A model generated the notes under the pieces. That model was not told the DNA's origin. It saw nothing but the letters and a program-made list of their open reading frames with translations, and did no database searches. 61,134 bases of DNA, from positions 1 through 61,134 of the forward strand of contig NZ_WEZQ01000018.1 in the NCBI RefSeq assembly GCF_009864005.1, given 5' to 3'. Below, in pieces: positions 17,107 to 26,751 of the stretch; the stretch's first letter is position 1, and every line of letters begins with the position of its first letter. Origin of the DNA: Furfurilactobacillus milii. Its GTDB lineage: Bacteria; Bacillota; Bacilli; Lactobacillales; Lactobacillaceae. The position numbers and the translations under genes are program-made.

Positions 17107-17974
17107 TTGGAACCTCCACATCGATTTCAACCTTTTCCACATCACCAGTTAGGTAATTCACACAGTTACGAACATGCTCGCTTAAAGCATTTCGTACCAG
17201 CATCGTTTTCCCATTGAAATGAATTTCTAAATCCAGAAGCTGGACCAAACCGAACTTCACATCTGGCGTTAACTCATTAAATTTTTGCTGACTTAACCAA
17301 TAATCAACGATCGGACGAAAAGGTTCCATCAAGTCTGATCCCAGATTATACGGATTCTCATCACTTCGATGATGCATACCAATACAAGTTAGGTACCCGT
17401 TGCTAACAATTTCACGGTCTACTAATGACAATAGAATTGCATAACCATAGTTTAATGCTGCATTTGTAGAATCCAACTGACGACGAGAAAATTTGTTGCC
17501 AAATAGTAGTGGAAAATACTTATGTGCTGCCACTGCTTCACGATTAGTGATGTCTCCTACTTCCAGCTGATCTAGTTCATCTACCAAAGGCGTTGTATCT
17601 ATTCCCGTATTATCTAACGCCTGCATTTGACTTGTTATCTTGGCCTGTACGACATTTGTCCAAAGTCGCTGGCATCTATCGGTCTCCCAGTTCACTTGAT
17701 TTGTAATTGAGTCGGCTGTTCGTTTACGTGCTTGAGTTCCCCAAAATTCGCCGACCGGTTGGCCATCTTTTCCAGAAAAAATTATTTTAGCGTGTGTACT
17801 TGCCAGTGCAGCAATCACTGCAGTTGTAATGACCGCTTGAGTAGTGCTAATTAGTAACACGTCAATGTCATCAATTGGTATTCGATAAACATTCTGATTC
17901 GTCTGCACAACAAGATTGTTAGCTGATAAAGATAACTTTGAATGTTGTGTGATAACCACGTTACGCCACCCCAT
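17069..17974 (-). CDS. cas1: CRISPR-associated integrase Cas1
   Basis: 301 aa, usual for type II Cas1. It begins MGWRNVVITQHSKLSLSANN and has the metal-binding residues: Glu in DITNREAVAAHKYF (about 147), His in CIGMHHRSDENPYN (about 204) and Asp/Glu in NLGSDLMEPFRPIVD (about 218). Integrates new spacers at the leader end. GGAGGAACATAT lies before the start. The tracrRNA promoter lies just upstream on the other strand. Confidence 0.97.
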   Translation of the reverse strand: MGWRNVVITQHSKLSLSANNLVVQTNQNVYRIPIDDIDVLLISTTQAVITTAVIAALASTHAKIIFSGKDGQPVGEFWGTQARKRTADSITNQVNWETDRCQRLWTNVVQAKITSQMQALDNTGIDTTPLVDELDQLEVGDITNREAVAAHKYFPLLFGNKFSRRQLDSTNAALNYGYAILLSLVDREIVSNGYLTCIGMHHRSDENPYNLGSDLMEPFRPIVDYWLSQQKFNELTPDVKFGLVQLLDLEIHFNGKTMLVRNALSEHVRNCVNYLTGDVEKVEIDVEVPNEVSSHAINGNV

Positions 17975-17986
17975 ATATGTTCCTCC

Positions 17987-18015
17987 TTGTAGTTCAAAAA
18001 ATTATGTGCTATATT
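17987..18015 (+). promoter_or_regulatory. tracrRNA promoter
   Basis: TTGTAG (17987-17992) and TATATT (18010-18015) are 17 bp apart, with an extended -10 TG at 18007-18008. The start of transcription would be near 18022. It faces away from cas1 toward the anti-repeat. Confidence 0.7.
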
Positions 18016-18021
18016 TTTGTT

Positions 18022-18184
18022 GTTGAGACCGACATACCTCAACTTTTGACCCTATTGATCTGACATACAGCGTTAAAATCAAGCAAGGCTTTCGAGCCAA
18101 GTTTAAATCTTTGGGTCCGCTATTCGGACCGTACATAGTAAAAGGGCGTCATCGAGTTCAAATTCGATGGCGCCCTTTAGTTTT
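18022..18184 (+). ncRNA. tracrRNA
   Basis: On the + strand, opposite to the cas genes. The anti-repeat at 18049-18069 is identical for 21 nt to the repeat's complementary strand, so it pairs with the crRNA. A bulge (GCGT, 18070-18073, facing GA of the crRNA) precedes the lower stem TAAAAT (18074-18079, pairing with GUUUUA). The nexus hairpin GGCT-TTCG-AGCC is at 18087-18098, a second hairpin GGTCCG/CGGACC at 18114-18130, and a terminator at 18141-18178 followed by T's. Upstream, GTTGAG/CTCAAC (18023-18042) could form a 5' hairpin. The 3' end touches the cas9 stop codon. Confidence 0.92.
18141..18184 (+). terminator. tracrRNA terminator
   Basis: AAAGGGCGTCATCGA pairs with TCGATGGCGCCCTTT across GTTCAAAT, followed by AGTTTT. 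It forms the last hairpin of the tracrRNA; on the minus strand the same hairpin lies just after cas9. Confidence 0.85.
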
Positions 18185-21100
18185 ACAAAGAACTAAGTGG
18201 AACAGTACGAGTGAAAAGACCTGATGGTGAGGTATAAATAAGCTTTGCATCGTGGCTCAAGAACATTTTGCTTCTATTCATTTTTCCAAATAATGTTTTT
18301 ATGCCAATGGGCTTTAAATCACCAAATGATTTATTAGCGTGTAATCCAATTAACGTTCTAATAATAACCGATTTTCTACCAATATTTTCACCCACATCCT
18401 CAATTGGCAAGCCTTCAATTAGTTTTTTCTTTTCAACTAACGATTGTCTAAGTTTATTTACGTCATAAAGTTTAAAGTATTCAGATATTTGTCCAAAGAT
18501 ATGTTCAATAACAACATTAAACTCATCACTATTGGGTTCGGTAGCGCTTAATATCAATTGATCTTTTCGAGAAAGAAACAGTTGCTGTAAATTATGGTAA
18601 TAATTAGTGGTGCCTATTGCAAAAAGCATTCCTTCATCCTGTACAACTTGATCCATCAGCATTTTGGGTACGACCAATCTAATATCTGCTGAGTCGAACT
18701 GCTTTTTTGATTCGTTATTCAAGTAAGTAAGAAAGACTCGTTGCAAATATTCGTTCGCAAATTTTTCTGACTTTTGTCGCAATTTTTGAACCATATCGGC
18801 CTGGCTAGTGTCAACACTCAACACACGGTATTTCTTAAGACTTTCTATCCAAACGATTGCCAAGTATGCAGTTGTTCCTTTACTGTATCCACCATAAATA
18901 TCTGTAGGTTTACCTTGCTTTATTGGAATAAGTTTCTTACGTCCATTTTCACTAGCCTTATAAACGGTCTGTTGGAACATCGCCCCATGCTGTTGCTCCA
19001 TCGCATGCTGAATCAGCATCGTCTTAAAATTATAAACATGGTCTAATTCTTTCAATTCGGCAGCTTTATCCCAAACAATTTCACCAGTGTCTTTATTCGC
19101 TAATTTAACATTCTCTAAATCTCGCTGATCTACAAGCTGCTTTTGACCATTTGTCTGTTTTGTCGCCAACTGGCCAACGAAATCAAAGCTCCGCAATCGT
19201 TTCATCGCATCCGAATTTTTAACAAAGTCTCCATAAACAAAGAATGGTTCCAAACGTGGATAACGAGCAAGCAAATAGCGCCCTATTTTTGCAGTTAATA
19301 GTGCGTCAAATGCGTGATGGTAATCATTTACGTTTCTATTCTTCGGAAAATCAAATATTTTTCTGAATTCGGAGTTTAAACCGGCTTTAATCATGACAAT
19401 CTTAGTGTCATTTTTTTGATATAAATTCGATAATACGTTTGCCGTTAAACGAATCACTTGCCGGGTCTCTGTCAACTGTCGTGCCACAAATCCCGTTGCA
19501 AATTTGTCAATCTGATCTGGCCGCATCATCAAATGTTGTAACTTTCTACTCGAAATCAGACCTTGCCGATGCCATTGATTCCAAAGTTTTCCCATTTTAC
19601 CCATAAATAAGTCAGAGGCAAATAATGCATTTTTATCTCTGTTTACGGCAGAGTGAACTAGTACTCTATTATCAATAGAGTCATCCTTAATTAAGCTCTG
19701 TGGCAAGATATGATCAATGTCGTAGGAAGATAAATTATCGATTGACAATGGTTCGCCAGTGTATAAATCGCGCCCATTTTGCAAAAAGTAAAGCACTAAC
19801 CGATCACTAAACTTAGCCTTGGACTTAATCTTGTCTTTCAGCTCGCTTGATATAGCATCATCAACGATTTCCTTTGCTGCACCCTCATACAAATCTGTTA
19901 ACTGTTGTTCTCGACTAACTGTCCGCTGACCGGGTCTTGGTGCCTCTCGGGGACTTTCAATATAGACCCAAGCGGGTGCCTGACCATGATGCGCACGTTG
20001 AATATCCTTCACAACTTTCATTACTTCACGCAGAGCCTTTTTGTTTTCGGGTGAAGTGTAGAAGCCATCAATAATTTCGTCTGTTCCCTCAGCGGTGGCC
20101 ATCTTGCTTGAGTTTGCTTCGGTAATTTGACGCGCTATTTCACTATCGTTTTGAATCTGCATGAAGTTATCATTTGTGTTCCATAGCCGTTCGATGATAG
20201 TCTGGCCTTCTCCGTCACGAAGACCAGCTAACAATTTGCGAGAATGACGACCCCAACCGCGATAACGTTTTTGACTGAGCTTATTGCGTTGATCGTCATT
20301 AAGCCAACTAATATCATTTAATTTCTCTCGGAAAATGGCTGCATCTTCAAAAATTGTGGACCATGCAATTATCTGCTCAATATCGCTTTGCTTTGCGCTA
20401 TCGTTAACAGCATCTGTACCTAAAATATCTTTGTAATCGATATAAGTGCTGAATGAACTATTAAACCGTAAAGGATCTGACAAGCCAGTAATTGGTACAT
20501 TTTCAGACTCTTCACCATTCGCAATTAAATTTTGTTGAACTTTCTTCACTGTCACAGTCTTATATTGCATAAACAGTTGTTTAAAAAGCCGTTGTTTCTG
20601 TTCCCTGCAAATTGGCTTGCCGTTTATCATAATTTTGTTTAATTCATTTAGTACTTCAAATTTTTGATACAACAGACTTTGTTGTGGCAATACATCTTCG
20701 CCAATTAAAAATGTATCAGTCGTTTTCATTCGTTGAATAAACGCTTCACCAGACGCGGATCGATCTACTTTTTGATCAAAATTCCATGGTGTGATGGTAC
20801 CCGGTTCTTTTCGAACCATCCAAGCAAATTTACTTTTTTCTGGATCTCCCTTTGTTGGCGTAACCATTGGTCCAACGTAATACGGAATCCTAAAACTGAC
20901 TAATTCATCCAATTTGTATGGCAATGCGCGACGATGACTCTCAACGGGATTGACTTCACCAAGCCATGGGTAATACTTTTTTTGATTTTCAATAATTGCA
21001 TCCAGTTCTTTTTGGTGCAACTGATGTGGAATGGTTCCATTAGCCTTTGTTCGCAGCTTAGGCATGAACGTTCCAACTGCAATTTCCTGAGCAATTAATT

Positions 21101-22304
21101 TGGCATTTTCACTAGTCGCTTCATCCTTCGCAGTGAACTTGCTTAATGCCTTATAAAAGTCTTCCTGCGTAAACTGTTTGCTATCTACCCCATCAATATA
21201 ATTATCATAAGTCTGACGAATCTGTCGTCCCCTTTTACCATCTGATTGTTCCGCACAATAAGCTTTTAACAGATCTAGATTTTTACGATGATGTTCATAC
21301 TTGCGGACCATTCCGTCAGAAAATGACTCAGCTTCTTTGGGAATAATGCCAGCTAACGTAATAACCCCATATAGATCATTGATCTCGTTAAAAAGACTTT
21401 GAATGGTGTCACTTTCACCGGAACCGATTGTTTCCGCAAAGTCAGCGTAGTTTTCATACTTAATTTCCCAATCACCATTCTGCGAAACATCTGCAAGAAC
21501 CCACAGTTTTGTTTTAAGACCAACCATGGCCTTACTCAATTCGCCAACAAACCGTTTACGTGCAGCGTTAATGTCTTTGTCACTCGCTTTAACAAGTGTT
21601 GCCAGAATTACTTTCGTCACTGCTTTTTGACGATCATTTTGGCTCTGAGTATTGTCTAGTAAAATAGCGGTTATCGACTCAATAGAGGCATCATCAGTTG
21701 GTAATTTCAACTGCCACAAAGGATTAATTTCGTCAATTTGCTCATTCATCATTTTAAAATTATCCAGCAGTCTTAAATCTCCAACCTTAAAGTCTTTGGC
21801 ACGTCCTTCTTTCAAAAAATGACCACGATATTTAACAATGTGATGCATTGCGATGTATATTTCCCGAATATCAAATTGACGATTTTCAGTCATCAAAGCA
21901 CGCCGCAAATGATAAATAGTCGGATACTGATCATAAAATTCCTTATCCGTTCGATCATTAAACAAACCTTTAGCCGTCGAAAATTGTGGGTCTTTAGGTG
22001 AAATATTCGAGTATTTGAAACGTAAAAAGAAATCATTATCCTCATTTTCTCCCATACTTTCCTGAAAATGAGTCTCAAATATTTCTCGAAGAAGTCTTAG
22101 GCGCCATTTAACCCGCGACAATCGACGTCTTGTCGTCCGAAACCCCCGTCTTTCCGCTGCCGATATTCCAGCGTTAAACAGGTACGCTCCAATAACCGTC
22201 TTTCCTTTCAATCGGATAAGGTGCCCCTCAGCATCTGTCGCCACGAACCCGACAGAATTTGTACCAATATCTAGGCCAATTCCATATGGTTTTGATTTAT
22301 CCAT
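18183..22304 (-). CDS. cas9: CRISPR-associated endonuclease Cas9 (type II-A)
   Basis: 1373 aa, RNA-guided double-strand DNA nuclease. RuvC-I is YGIGLDIGTNSVGFVA with catalytic Asp12; an arginine-rich bridge helix follows (RRGFRTTRRRLSRVKWRLRL); RuvC-II is AWVYIESPREAPR; the HNH domain has YDIDHILPQSLIKDDSIDN with the catalytic His; RuvC-III is NDYHHAFDALLTAKI. All catalytic residues are present. The end TSPSGLFTRTVPLSSL matches the L. buchneri / L. casei type of Cas9. The ATG at 22304 is chosen because GGAGGG lies 7 nt upstream; a longer frame begins at 22361. Promoter candidate at 22346-22373. Confidence 0.98.
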   Translation of the reverse strand: MDKSKPYGIGLDIGTNSVGFVATDAEGHLIRLKGKTVIGAYLFNAGISAAERRGFRTTRRRLSRVKWRLRLLREIFETHFQESMGENEDNDFFLRFKYSNISPKDPQFSTAKGLFNDRTDKEFYDQYPTIYHLRRALMTENRQFDIREIYIAMHHIVKYRGHFLKEGRAKDFKVGDLRLLDNFKMMNEQIDEINPLWQLKLPTDDASIESITAILLDNTQSQNDRQKAVTKVILATLVKASDKDINAARKRFVGELSKAMVGLKTKLWVLADVSQNGDWEIKYENYADFAETIGSGESDTIQSLFNEINDLYGVITLAGIIPKEAESFSDGMVRKYEHHRKNLDLLKAYCAEQSDGKRGRQIRQTYDNYIDGVDSKQFTQEDFYKALSKFTAKDEATSENAKLIAQEIAVGTFMPKLRTKANGTIPHQLHQKELDAIIENQKKYYPWLGEVNPVESHRRALPYKLDELVSFRIPYYVGPMVTPTKGDPEKSKFAWMVRKEPGTITPWNFDQKVDRSASGEAFIQRMKTTDTFLIGEDVLPQQSLLYQKFEVLNELNKIMINGKPICREQKQRLFKQLFMQYKTVTVKKVQQNLIANGEESENVPITGLSDPLRFNSSFSTYIDYKDILGTDAVNDSAKQSDIEQIIAWSTIFEDAAIFREKLNDISWLNDDQRNKLSQKRYRGWGRHSRKLLAGLRDGEGQTIIERLWNTNDNFMQIQNDSEIARQITEANSSKMATAEGTDEIIDGFYTSPENKKALREVMKVVKDIQRAHHGQAPAWVYIESPREAPRPGQRTVSREQQLTDLYEGAAKEIVDDAISSELKDKIKSKAKFSDRLVLYFLQNGRDLYTGEPLSIDNLSSYDIDHILPQSLIKDDSIDNRVLVHSAVNRDKNALFASDLFMGKMGKLWNQWHRQGLISSRKLQHLMMRPDQIDKFATGFVARQLTETRQVIRLTANVLSNLYQKNDTKIVMIKAGLNSEFRKIFDFPKNRNVNDYHHAFDALLTAKIGRYLLARYPRLEPFFVYGDFVKNSDAMKRLRSFDFVGQLATKQTNGQKQLVDQRDLENVKLANKDTGEIVWDKAAELKELDHVYNFKTMLIQHAMEQQHGAMFQQTVYKASENGRKKLIPIKQGKPTDIYGGYSKGTTAYLAIVWIESLKKYRVLSVDTSQADMVQKLRQKSEKFANEYLQRVFLTYLNNESKKQFDSADIRLVVPKMLMDQVVQDEGMLFAIGTTNYYHNLQQLFLSRKDQLILSATEPNSDEFNVVIEHIFGQISEYFKLYDVNKLRQSLVEKKKLIEGLPIEDVGENIGRKSVIIRTLIGLHANKSFGDLKPIGIKTLFGKMNRSKMFLSHDAKLIYTSPSGLFTRTVPLSSL

Positions 22305-22345
22305 CACATATCCCTCCGCAAACGTTTTCATTGCTGTACAATTAC

Positions 22346-22373
22346 ATTTTATTACATTCACTAAACCTTACAA
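22346..22373 (-). promoter_or_regulatory. Candidate cas operon promoter
   Basis: On the minus strand TTGTAA (22368-22373) and TAAAAT (22346-22351) are 16 bp apart, between the carB terminator and cas9. Start of transcription would be near 22339. Confidence 0.45.
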
Positions 22374-22441
22374 TAAGAACTTTTTGCTCAGAACCAATAC
22401 ATTTTCGATCTATTAATATTTTTATCTATGTATAACTGAAT

Positions 22442-22480
22442 AAAAAAACATCATTGATTGCAAAACGCAAATCAATGATG
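22442..22480 (-). terminator. Terminator after carB
   Basis: CATCATTGATT and AATCAATGATG form an 11-bp perfect stem, followed on the minus strand by seven T's. It separates the pyr operon from the cas operon, which runs in the same direction. Confidence 0.92.
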
Positions 22481-22496
22481 CCAAATTTTGTTATTT

Positions 22497-25400
22497 TTAC
22501 ATCGCCGCTACACCCAAACTCCGCGACTCCAGCACCGTCAGCAATGCTGCCACCGTATCCAGTACCGTAAATAACGGCACATCGTTAGCGATTGCGGCTT
22601 CACGAATCTGGAGGCTGTCGCTTTGCGCAGACTCATCTAATCTCGAAGTATTGATCACCATCTGTAGTCTCCCTGCATGAATGGCGGTTACAGCGTTGTT
22701 GTCAGACTCGGATACCTTACCGAGTACATCAGCTTTGATACCTGCTTGTTCAAGCATTGCTCCGGTTCCACTTGTAGCAACCAGATCATAGCCGAGGTCT
22801 GTCAAACGACGGGCCAGTGCCAATGCTTCCTGTTTATCACGATCGGCAACGGTAATCAGTACGCGACCGAACGTTGGCACCTGAATTCCAGCCGCAACGA
22901 AGGCTTTGTATAGCGCTTTTTCAAACGTTGGTGCCATCCCCATAACTTCGCCCGTTGACTTCATTTCAGGTCCCAGCAATGCATCAACATCTGGCAGTTT
23001 GGTAAAGGAAAAGATTGGTGCTTTTACCGCAACCTGACTACTGTTAGGCAACAATCCCGTTTCGAAACCGAGGTCAGCCAACTTATCGCCAAGCATTACG
23101 CGTGCCGCCAACTGCGCAATTGGTGTATGCGTCACTTTGGCAATGAACGGAACCGTCCGTGACGCACGTGGATTGACCTCAATCACGTAGGCTTTATTGT
23201 CGTGAATCACAAACTGCACGTTCATCATGCCGCACACATTTAAGGACTTGGTCAGATCGATGGCGGCTTTCACCATCGACTGTTTCACATGCTCACTCAA
23301 ATGCTGTGGCGGATAAACGGCCATCGAATCGCCGGAGTGCACGCCAGCCCGCTCAATGTGTTCCATCAGTCCGGGAATAACAACAGTGTCCCCATCTGAA
23401 ATGACATCCAATTCTGCCTCAGTGCCCTCTAAGTACGAATCAATCAGTACCGGGTGGTCGTTTGAAACCTGCACCGCTCGAACCATGTAGTCGCGCAGTT
23501 CCGATTCATCGGCAACAATCTCCATCGCTCGGCCACCTAAAACATACGACGGCCGAATCAGCACGGGGTAGCCAATCTCACTGGCTGCACTGACCGCGCC
23601 ATTTACCGTTGTCGCTGTCATCCCCACCGGTTGCGGCAACTGCAGCTTTTTAATCACGTCGTCAAACGCCTGTCTGTCCTCTGCCCTGTTCATGTCAGTC
23701 ACGCTGGTGCCCAAAACTCTGATGCCATGGTCGGCCAACCCTTGAGCTAAATTGATCGCCGTTTGCCCGCCGAACTGAACCATGACACCCAGCGGTTGTT
23801 CTTGTGCCACCACGTTCAAGACGTCTTCCAATGTCAGCGGTTCAAAGTACAGTTTGTCCGAAATTGAGAAGTCCGTCGAAACTGTTTCTGGATTAGAGTT
23901 CATGATAATCGCTTCGTAGCCGGCACGCTGAATTGCCTTAACCGCGTGGACAGTGGCGTAATCAAATTCAACGCCTTGCCCAATTCGAATGGGACCGGAA
24001 CCTAGCACCAGAACGGACGTCCGGCCACTCTTCACGGCTTCATTGGCACCATCATACGTTGCGTAATAATAAGGTGTTTGCGAATCAAACTCCGCTGCGA
24101 CAGTATCAACCATATTGTAGCTAACGGTAACTTGATGTTCTTCTCGCCAACTGCGAACTTGGTCAAACGACCAGTGCCATAGTGACGCAATCAGTGCATC
24201 ACTAATTCCGTTTTGTTTGGCGAGGCGTAACGTGGTTTCATCGCCAATATGGTCAACTAACAACTGTTCAAGGTCTACAACATGCTGAATTTTACTCAAG
24301 AAAAACATGTCAATTTTCGTTTTGCTATGAATTGTTTCACGTGACACATTTCGTCGCAGTAATTCCGCTACTCTGAATAGTCGATCGTCCCGCGCAGGCA
24401 TTAAACTCGCTAACAAGAGTGGCGTGGTTACCTGCTCAAAGCGCAACTCTCTTAGGTTTGTAACACCGATCTCTAATGACCGTATTGCTTTATTAAGTGC
24501 CTCCTCGAAGTTCCGACCAATTGCCATCACTTCACCGGTGGCCTTCATTTGCGTACCCAATTGACGGTCAGCTAATGGGAATTTATCAAACGGCCAGCGG
24601 GGAATCTTAACCACTACATAGTCCATTGCTGGCTCAAACGCCGCTACAGTTTTATTCGTTACCGGATTTTTAATTTCATCTAGATTCAACCCGACCGCGA
24701 TTTTAGCGGCCATTTTTGCAATTGGATAACCCGTGGCCTTGGAAGCCAGCGCTGATGAGCGGGACACCCGTGGGTTCACTTCAATAATGTCGTAATGATC
24801 ACTGTTTGGATCAAGTGCCATCTGAATATTGACGCCACCCTCGATATTAAGGGCGCGAATAATTTTTAGCGCTGAATCACGCATCATTTGATAATCACGA
24901 TCAGACAATGTTTGAACCGGTGAGACAACAATCGAATCACCGGTGTGAACACCCACGGGATCAACGTTTTCCATAGATGCCACAATGAGTGCTGTGTCCG
25001 CATGGTCGCGCATTACTTCAAACTCGATCTCCTTGTAACCGGCAATTGAACGTTCAATGAGCACCTGTGTTACCGGGGATAATTCCAGTCCGTTTGCAGC
25101 GATTGTCCGCAACTCGTCCTCATCATTGGCGATCCCACCACCGGTGCCACCAAGTGTGTAGGCTGGCCGCACGATGACGGGATAACCAATTTGTTTTGCA
25201 AACGCCAATGCCGGGGCTAATTCCATGACCGTTTCCGAAGCAGGTACCGGCTCATTCAATTTGGCCATGAGTTCTTTAAACTGCTCACGATCCTCGGCTT
25301 GCTCGATAGCGGTGAGCTTAGTGCCCAACAATTCGATGCTTAATGCTGCCAGAATGCCGTCTTCATCCAACGCTTTGGCCATGTTCAAGCCTGTTTGCCC

Positions 25401-25673
25401 ACCAAGCGTTGGCAGAATTGCCTGTGGTCTTTCCTGACGAATGATCTGTTTTAAAAAAGGTAACGTCAGTGGTTCCAAATAAACTTTATCGGCAATCTCT
25501 GGATCGGTCATAATCGTCGCTGGATTTGAATTTACCAGTACGACTTCATAGCCCTCTTCGCGCAATGCCATCGTCGCCTGCGTGCCGGAATAATCAAACT
25601 CAGCTGCTTGCCCAATCACAATCGGGCCAGAGCCAATAACCATAATTTTATGAATATCTGTCCGTTTAGGCAT
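22497..25673 (-). CDS. carB: Carbamoyl-phosphate synthase large subunit
   Basis: 1058 aa. Makes carbamoyl phosphate from ammonia (from CarA), bicarbonate and two ATP. Two homologous ATP-grasp halves (start to about 400; about 550 to 930) begin with [25 protein letters not shown] and [26 protein letters not shown]-terminal MGS-like allosteric domain (about 935-1058) follows. It overlaps the end of carA by 8 nt. Last gene of the operon here; a terminator follows. Confidence 0.97.
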   Translation of the reverse strand: MPKRTDIHKIMVIGSGPIVIGQAAEFDYSGTQATMALREEGYEVVLVNSNPATIMTDPEIADKVYLEPLTLPFLKQIIRQERPQAILPTLGGQTGLNMAKALDEDGILAALSIELLGTKLTAIEQAEDREQFKELMAKLNEPVPASETVMELAPALAFAKQIGYPVIVRPAYTLGGTGGGIANDEDELRTIAANGLELSPVTQVLIERSIAGYKEIEFEVMRDHADTALIVASMENVDPVGVHTGDSIVVSPVQTLSDRDYQMMRDSALKIIRALNIEGGVNIQMALDPNSDHYDIIEVNPRVSRSSALASKATGYPIAKMAAKIAVGLNLDEIKNPVTNKTVAAFEPAMDYVVVKIPRWPFDKFPLADRQLGTQMKATGEVMAIGRNFEEALNKAIRSLEIGVTNLRELRFEQVTTPLLLASLMPARDDRLFRVAELLRRNVSRETIHSKTKIDMFFLSKIQHVVDLEQLLVDHIGDETTLRLAKQNGISDALIASLWHWSFDQVRSWREEHQVTVSYNMVDTVAAEFDSQTPYYYATYDGANEAVKSGRTSVLVLGSGPIRIGQGVEFDYATVHAVKAIQRAGYEAIIMNSNPETVSTDFSISDKLYFEPLTLEDVLNVVAQEQPLGVMVQFGGQTAINLAQGLADHGIRVLGTSVTDMNRAEDRQAFDDVIKKLQLPQPVGMTATTVNGAVSAASEIGYPVLIRPSYVLGGRAMEIVADESELRDYMVRAVQVSNDHPVLIDSYLEGTEAELDVISDGDTVVIPGLMEHIERAGVHSGDSMAVYPPQHLSEHVKQSMVKAAIDLTKSLNVCGMMNVQFVIHDNKAYVIEVNPRASRTVPFIAKVTHTPIAQLAARVMLGDKLADLGFETGLLPNSSQVAVKAPIFSFTKLPDVDALLGPEMKSTGEVMGMAPTFEKALYKAFVAAGIQVPTFGRVLITVADRDKQEALALARRLTDLGYDLVATSGTGAMLEQAGIKADVLGKVSESDNNAVTAIHAGRLQMVINTSRLDESAQSDSLQIREAAIANDVPLFTVLDTVAALLTVLESRSLGVAAM
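24333..24348. promoter_or_regulatory. parS-like site, one mismatch
   Basis: TGTTTCACGTGACACA, one base from the consensus, inside carB. Confidence 0.5.
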
Positions 25674-26751
25674 GTTGAGGAGCTCCTTTCTGCGTCATTA
25701 AATCAACAAAATGGTCAAACAGGTCTTCAGCATCGTGTGGACCAGGCGCTGCATCTGGATGAAATTGAACGGAAAACGCGGACTGGCCCGTTAACCGCAA
25801 TCCTTCAACGGTATGATCGTTGACTTCCTCATGTGTAACTACCAGTGAAGTACCAGTCACTGATGCAGCATCCACCGCGTAGCCGTGATTCTGCGAGGTA
25901 AAAGCAAGATGTCCCGTCTTTAGATTTTTCACCGCATGATTGAAGCCACGATGACCTTCATGCATTTTGAATGTTTCGGCACCATTGGCTAGTGCGAATA
26001 ATTGATGGCCTAGGCAAATTCCCATTAACGGCACGCGTGTTTCGAGCGTTCTAATTTGCTTCAGACAAGAGGTCATTGTCCGTGGATCGCCAGGTCCGTT
26101 TGAGAGCAAAACGCCATCAGGATGCGTGTTCAAAATCGTTTCAGCGTCTGTATCTGCCGGGAACACAGTGACATTTATTTGCCGTTTGGCTAATGCACGA
26201 AGAATTGAATTTTTCATACCAAAATCAATTAAGGCAACGTTCAAGCCTGTATTCGGTGCGACGTAAACTGATTTTGTGGTGGCTTGTTCAACTAAGTCAG
26301 GTTGTTCAAACGACTTCAATTTTTCAAAAATGTCATCTGCTGGTGCATCAACCAGCGCCGCCCTCACTGTGCCAAGCGAGCGAATTTCTTTCGTCAGCGT
26401 CCGTGTATCGACACCGGTTAGCCCTGGTAACCCCATCGTTTGTGCCCATTCTGGTAACGATTGCGTGGCTCGCCAATTAGATGGTTGGGTGGCGACCTCG
26501 TGAACGATTACCGCACTGGCAGCCGGTTTTAGCGATTCGAAATCGACCGCGTTAATACCATAATTACCAATTAGTGGATACGTAAACGTCAGTAATTGCC
26601 CGCGGTAGGACAGATCTGTTAGGGATTCCTGATAACCGGTCATGCCCGTATTGAATACCAGCTCGCCCATCGCATCACGGTCTGCCCCAAAGCCTTCTCC
26701 CCAATAAACTGATCCGTTTTCTAATACCAGTGCCCGTTTATTCGTTGTCAT
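25666..26751 (-). CDS. carA: Carbamoyl-phosphate synthase small subunit
   Basis: 361 aa, class I glutamine amidotransferase that supplies ammonia to CarB. The N-terminal CPSase_sm domain starts [33 protein letters not shown]; the amidotransferase domain has the nucleophile Cys in [16 protein letters not shown] and the His/Glu dyad in [13 protein letters not shown]. The second of two adjacent ATGs is chosen (AGGAGG 5 nt upstream). It overlaps the pyrC end by 14 nt. Confidence 0.95.
   Translation of the reverse strand: MTTNKRALVLENGSVYWGEGFGADRDAMGELVFNTGMTGYQESLTDLSYRGQLLTFTYPLIGNYGINAVDFESLKPAASAVIVHEVATQPSNWRATQSLPEWAQTMGLPGLTGVDTRTLTKEIRSLGTVRAALVDAPADDIFEKLKSFEQPDLVEQATTKSVYVAPNTGLNVALIDFGMKNSILRALAKRQINVTVFPADTDAETILNTHPDGVLLSNGPGDPRTMTSCLKQIRTLETRVPLMGICLGHQLFALANGAETFKMHEGHRGFNHAVKNLKTGHLAFTSQNHGYAVDAASVTGTSLVVTHEEVNDHTVEGLRLTGQSAFSVQFHPDAAPGPHDAEDLFDHFVDLMTQKGAPQHA

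Noticed and set aside
18022-18048. Possibility that the 5' part of the tracrRNA is a natural guide that represses cas9, as in S. pyogenes tracr-L
   Set aside because: I found no match between the bases before the anti-repeat and the region upstream of cas9, and no inner repeat-like segment to pair with the anti-repeat.
22313-22326. cre-like sequence TGAAAACGTTTGCG just upstream of cas9
   Set aside because: Two mismatches to the consensus at important positions; downstream of the likely transcription start. Not enough to claim CcpA control of Cas9.
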